From an uncultured Lachnospiraceae bacterium (GTDB lineage: Bacteria > Bacillota > Clostridia > Lachnospirales > Lachnospiraceae): a DNA stretch of 64,000 nt. The stretch spans positions 11,899 to 75,898 of the forward strand of contig CAJUJP010000014.1 in NCBI GenBank assembly GCA_910586615.1. Reading direction: 5' to 3'. Made by a program: the position numbers and the translations under genes. Positions 63,590-64,000 of this stretch are shown here, in pieces (position 1 is the first letter of the stretch; the number at the start of each line of letters is the position of its first letter). The notes beneath the pieces were generated by a model. It did no database searches and was not told the origin of the DNA. It saw only the letters and a list, made by a program, of their open reading frames with translations.

Positions 63590-63937
63590 TTACTCGCTCT
63601 GCTTTTCTTTTTGCTGTAAATAAAACATTGTTTTTTGTATTTCGATTTCTTTCCGCAATTCTTCTTCTGTCGGCAAATACAATTTATATTTTGATGCAAA
63701 CAACTGCTCATTGCCATGAAGGACAGAATACCTTGCGATATCTTCATCCGTTTCTGTACAGAGTACAATACCCAATGTCGGATTATCGTCTGTACCTTTC
63801 TTCAATTCATCGTACATACGAATATACATATCCATCTGTCCTACATCCTGATGCGTAATTTTGCCTGTTTTCAAATCAATCAAAACAAAACATTTCAAAA
63901 TGTAATTGTAAAATACAAGATCTATATTATTCCGATT
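63590..63937 (-). pseudogene. 5'-truncated PDDEXK nuclease (DUF1016/YhcG-type) remnant
   Basis: The open frame covers about 115 codons of the C-terminal half of a DUF1016/PDDEXK-family nuclease. It begins at DLVFYNYILKCFVLIDLKTG and runs through DNPTLGIVLCTE and LYLPTEEELRKEIE to a stop at 63590. The frame is cut at its 5' side by an in-frame TGA (63940-63938), directly next to a run of GATTATTCCGATT repeats. The N-terminal part and the start are missing from the visible sequence. The ATG at 63898 could start a 102-residue product, but it would lack part of the nuclease fold. Confidence 0.8.
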
Positions 63938-63980
63938 TCAGAATAATATTGATTATTCCGATTCTCTGATTATTCCGATT
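63926..63980. repeat. Three GATTATTCCGATT repeats at the remnant's break point
   Basis: Copies lie at 63926-63937, 63951-63963 and 63968-63980, the first one shortened by a base. They sit exactly at the 5' break of the nuclease remnant, suggesting a repeat-mediated deletion or insertion. Confidence 0.7.
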
Positions 63981-64000
63981 TTAGCATAGAAACCTTGATA

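Overview
The window looks like a chromosomal stretch of a gut-type Firmicute, most probably a Lachnospiraceae (Clostridia) member. The signs are a GC content near 50% in most genes with AT-rich islands, strong GGAGG ribosome sites, a paired glgC-glgD, a TPP riboswitch in front of the ECF-type thiamine transporter thiT, a CotH/VTC/DUF4956 cluster, and a papain-like surface protease with fibronectin-like repeats. No rRNA, tRNA, CRISPR array or prophage was seen. Most genes are on the minus strand.

Layout. 1-14 kb: a partial DUF4143 ATPase, a long Lhr-type helicase, Hsp33, a methyltransferase, a YjbR-type protein, a membrane-anchored GH20 hexosaminidase, a small integral membrane protein, hisC and a GT2 glycosyltransferase. 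14-23 kb: a small membrane protein, a 2,293-residue secreted cysteine protease with a tandem-repeat linker, and an acyltransferase. 23-29.7 kb: an XRE regulator, an exported protein of unknown function, a NYN/LOTUS protein, a 1 kb AT-rich gap with a six-copy tandem repeat, a cytidylate-kinase-like protein and an NSS-family transporter. 29.7-37.8 kb: a sialic acid operon running nanE, two ABC permeases, solute-binding lipoprotein, 2-hydroxyacid dehydrogenase, nanA, nanK, RpiR regulator. 38.1-42.0 kb: a plus-strand operon of CotH, VTC-domain and DUF4956 proteins. 42.0-42.45 kb: an apparent type I toxin-antitoxin module with convergent RNAs. 42.5-43.4 kb: TPP riboswitch, terminator and thiT. 43.6-49.3 kb: CapA and DUF3160 pair, then a PadR/HAAS/membrane-protein operon. 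49.5-51.6 kb: an AT-rich accessory island with an acyltransferase, a putative invertible promoter and a serine recombinase. 51.7-54.8 kb: an ABC exporter operon behind a leader-peptide attenuator. 54.8-63.4 kb: a second DUF4143 ATPase, carB without carA, an sdpRI pair, glgD and glgC. The window ends in a 5'-truncated PDDEXK nuclease remnant.

The most interesting signals are non-coding. (1) The ABC exporter leader has a -35/-10 promoter, a 27-codon reading frame that starts with TTG, and four mutually exclusive RNA pairings ending in a terminator; this is the architecture expected of ribosome-stalling attenuation. (2) A 15-bp inverted repeat flanks a promoter-bearing segment between the serine recombinase and the acyltransferase; the better promoter currently points away from the acyltransferase, so it may be a phase switch caught in the OFF state. 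(3) The small membrane peptide at 42174 faces a strong antisense promoter, with matching repeats at both RNA 5' ends and a shared bidirectional terminator, as in par/Fst modules. All functional statements are inferred from sequence; none was tested by search or experiment.
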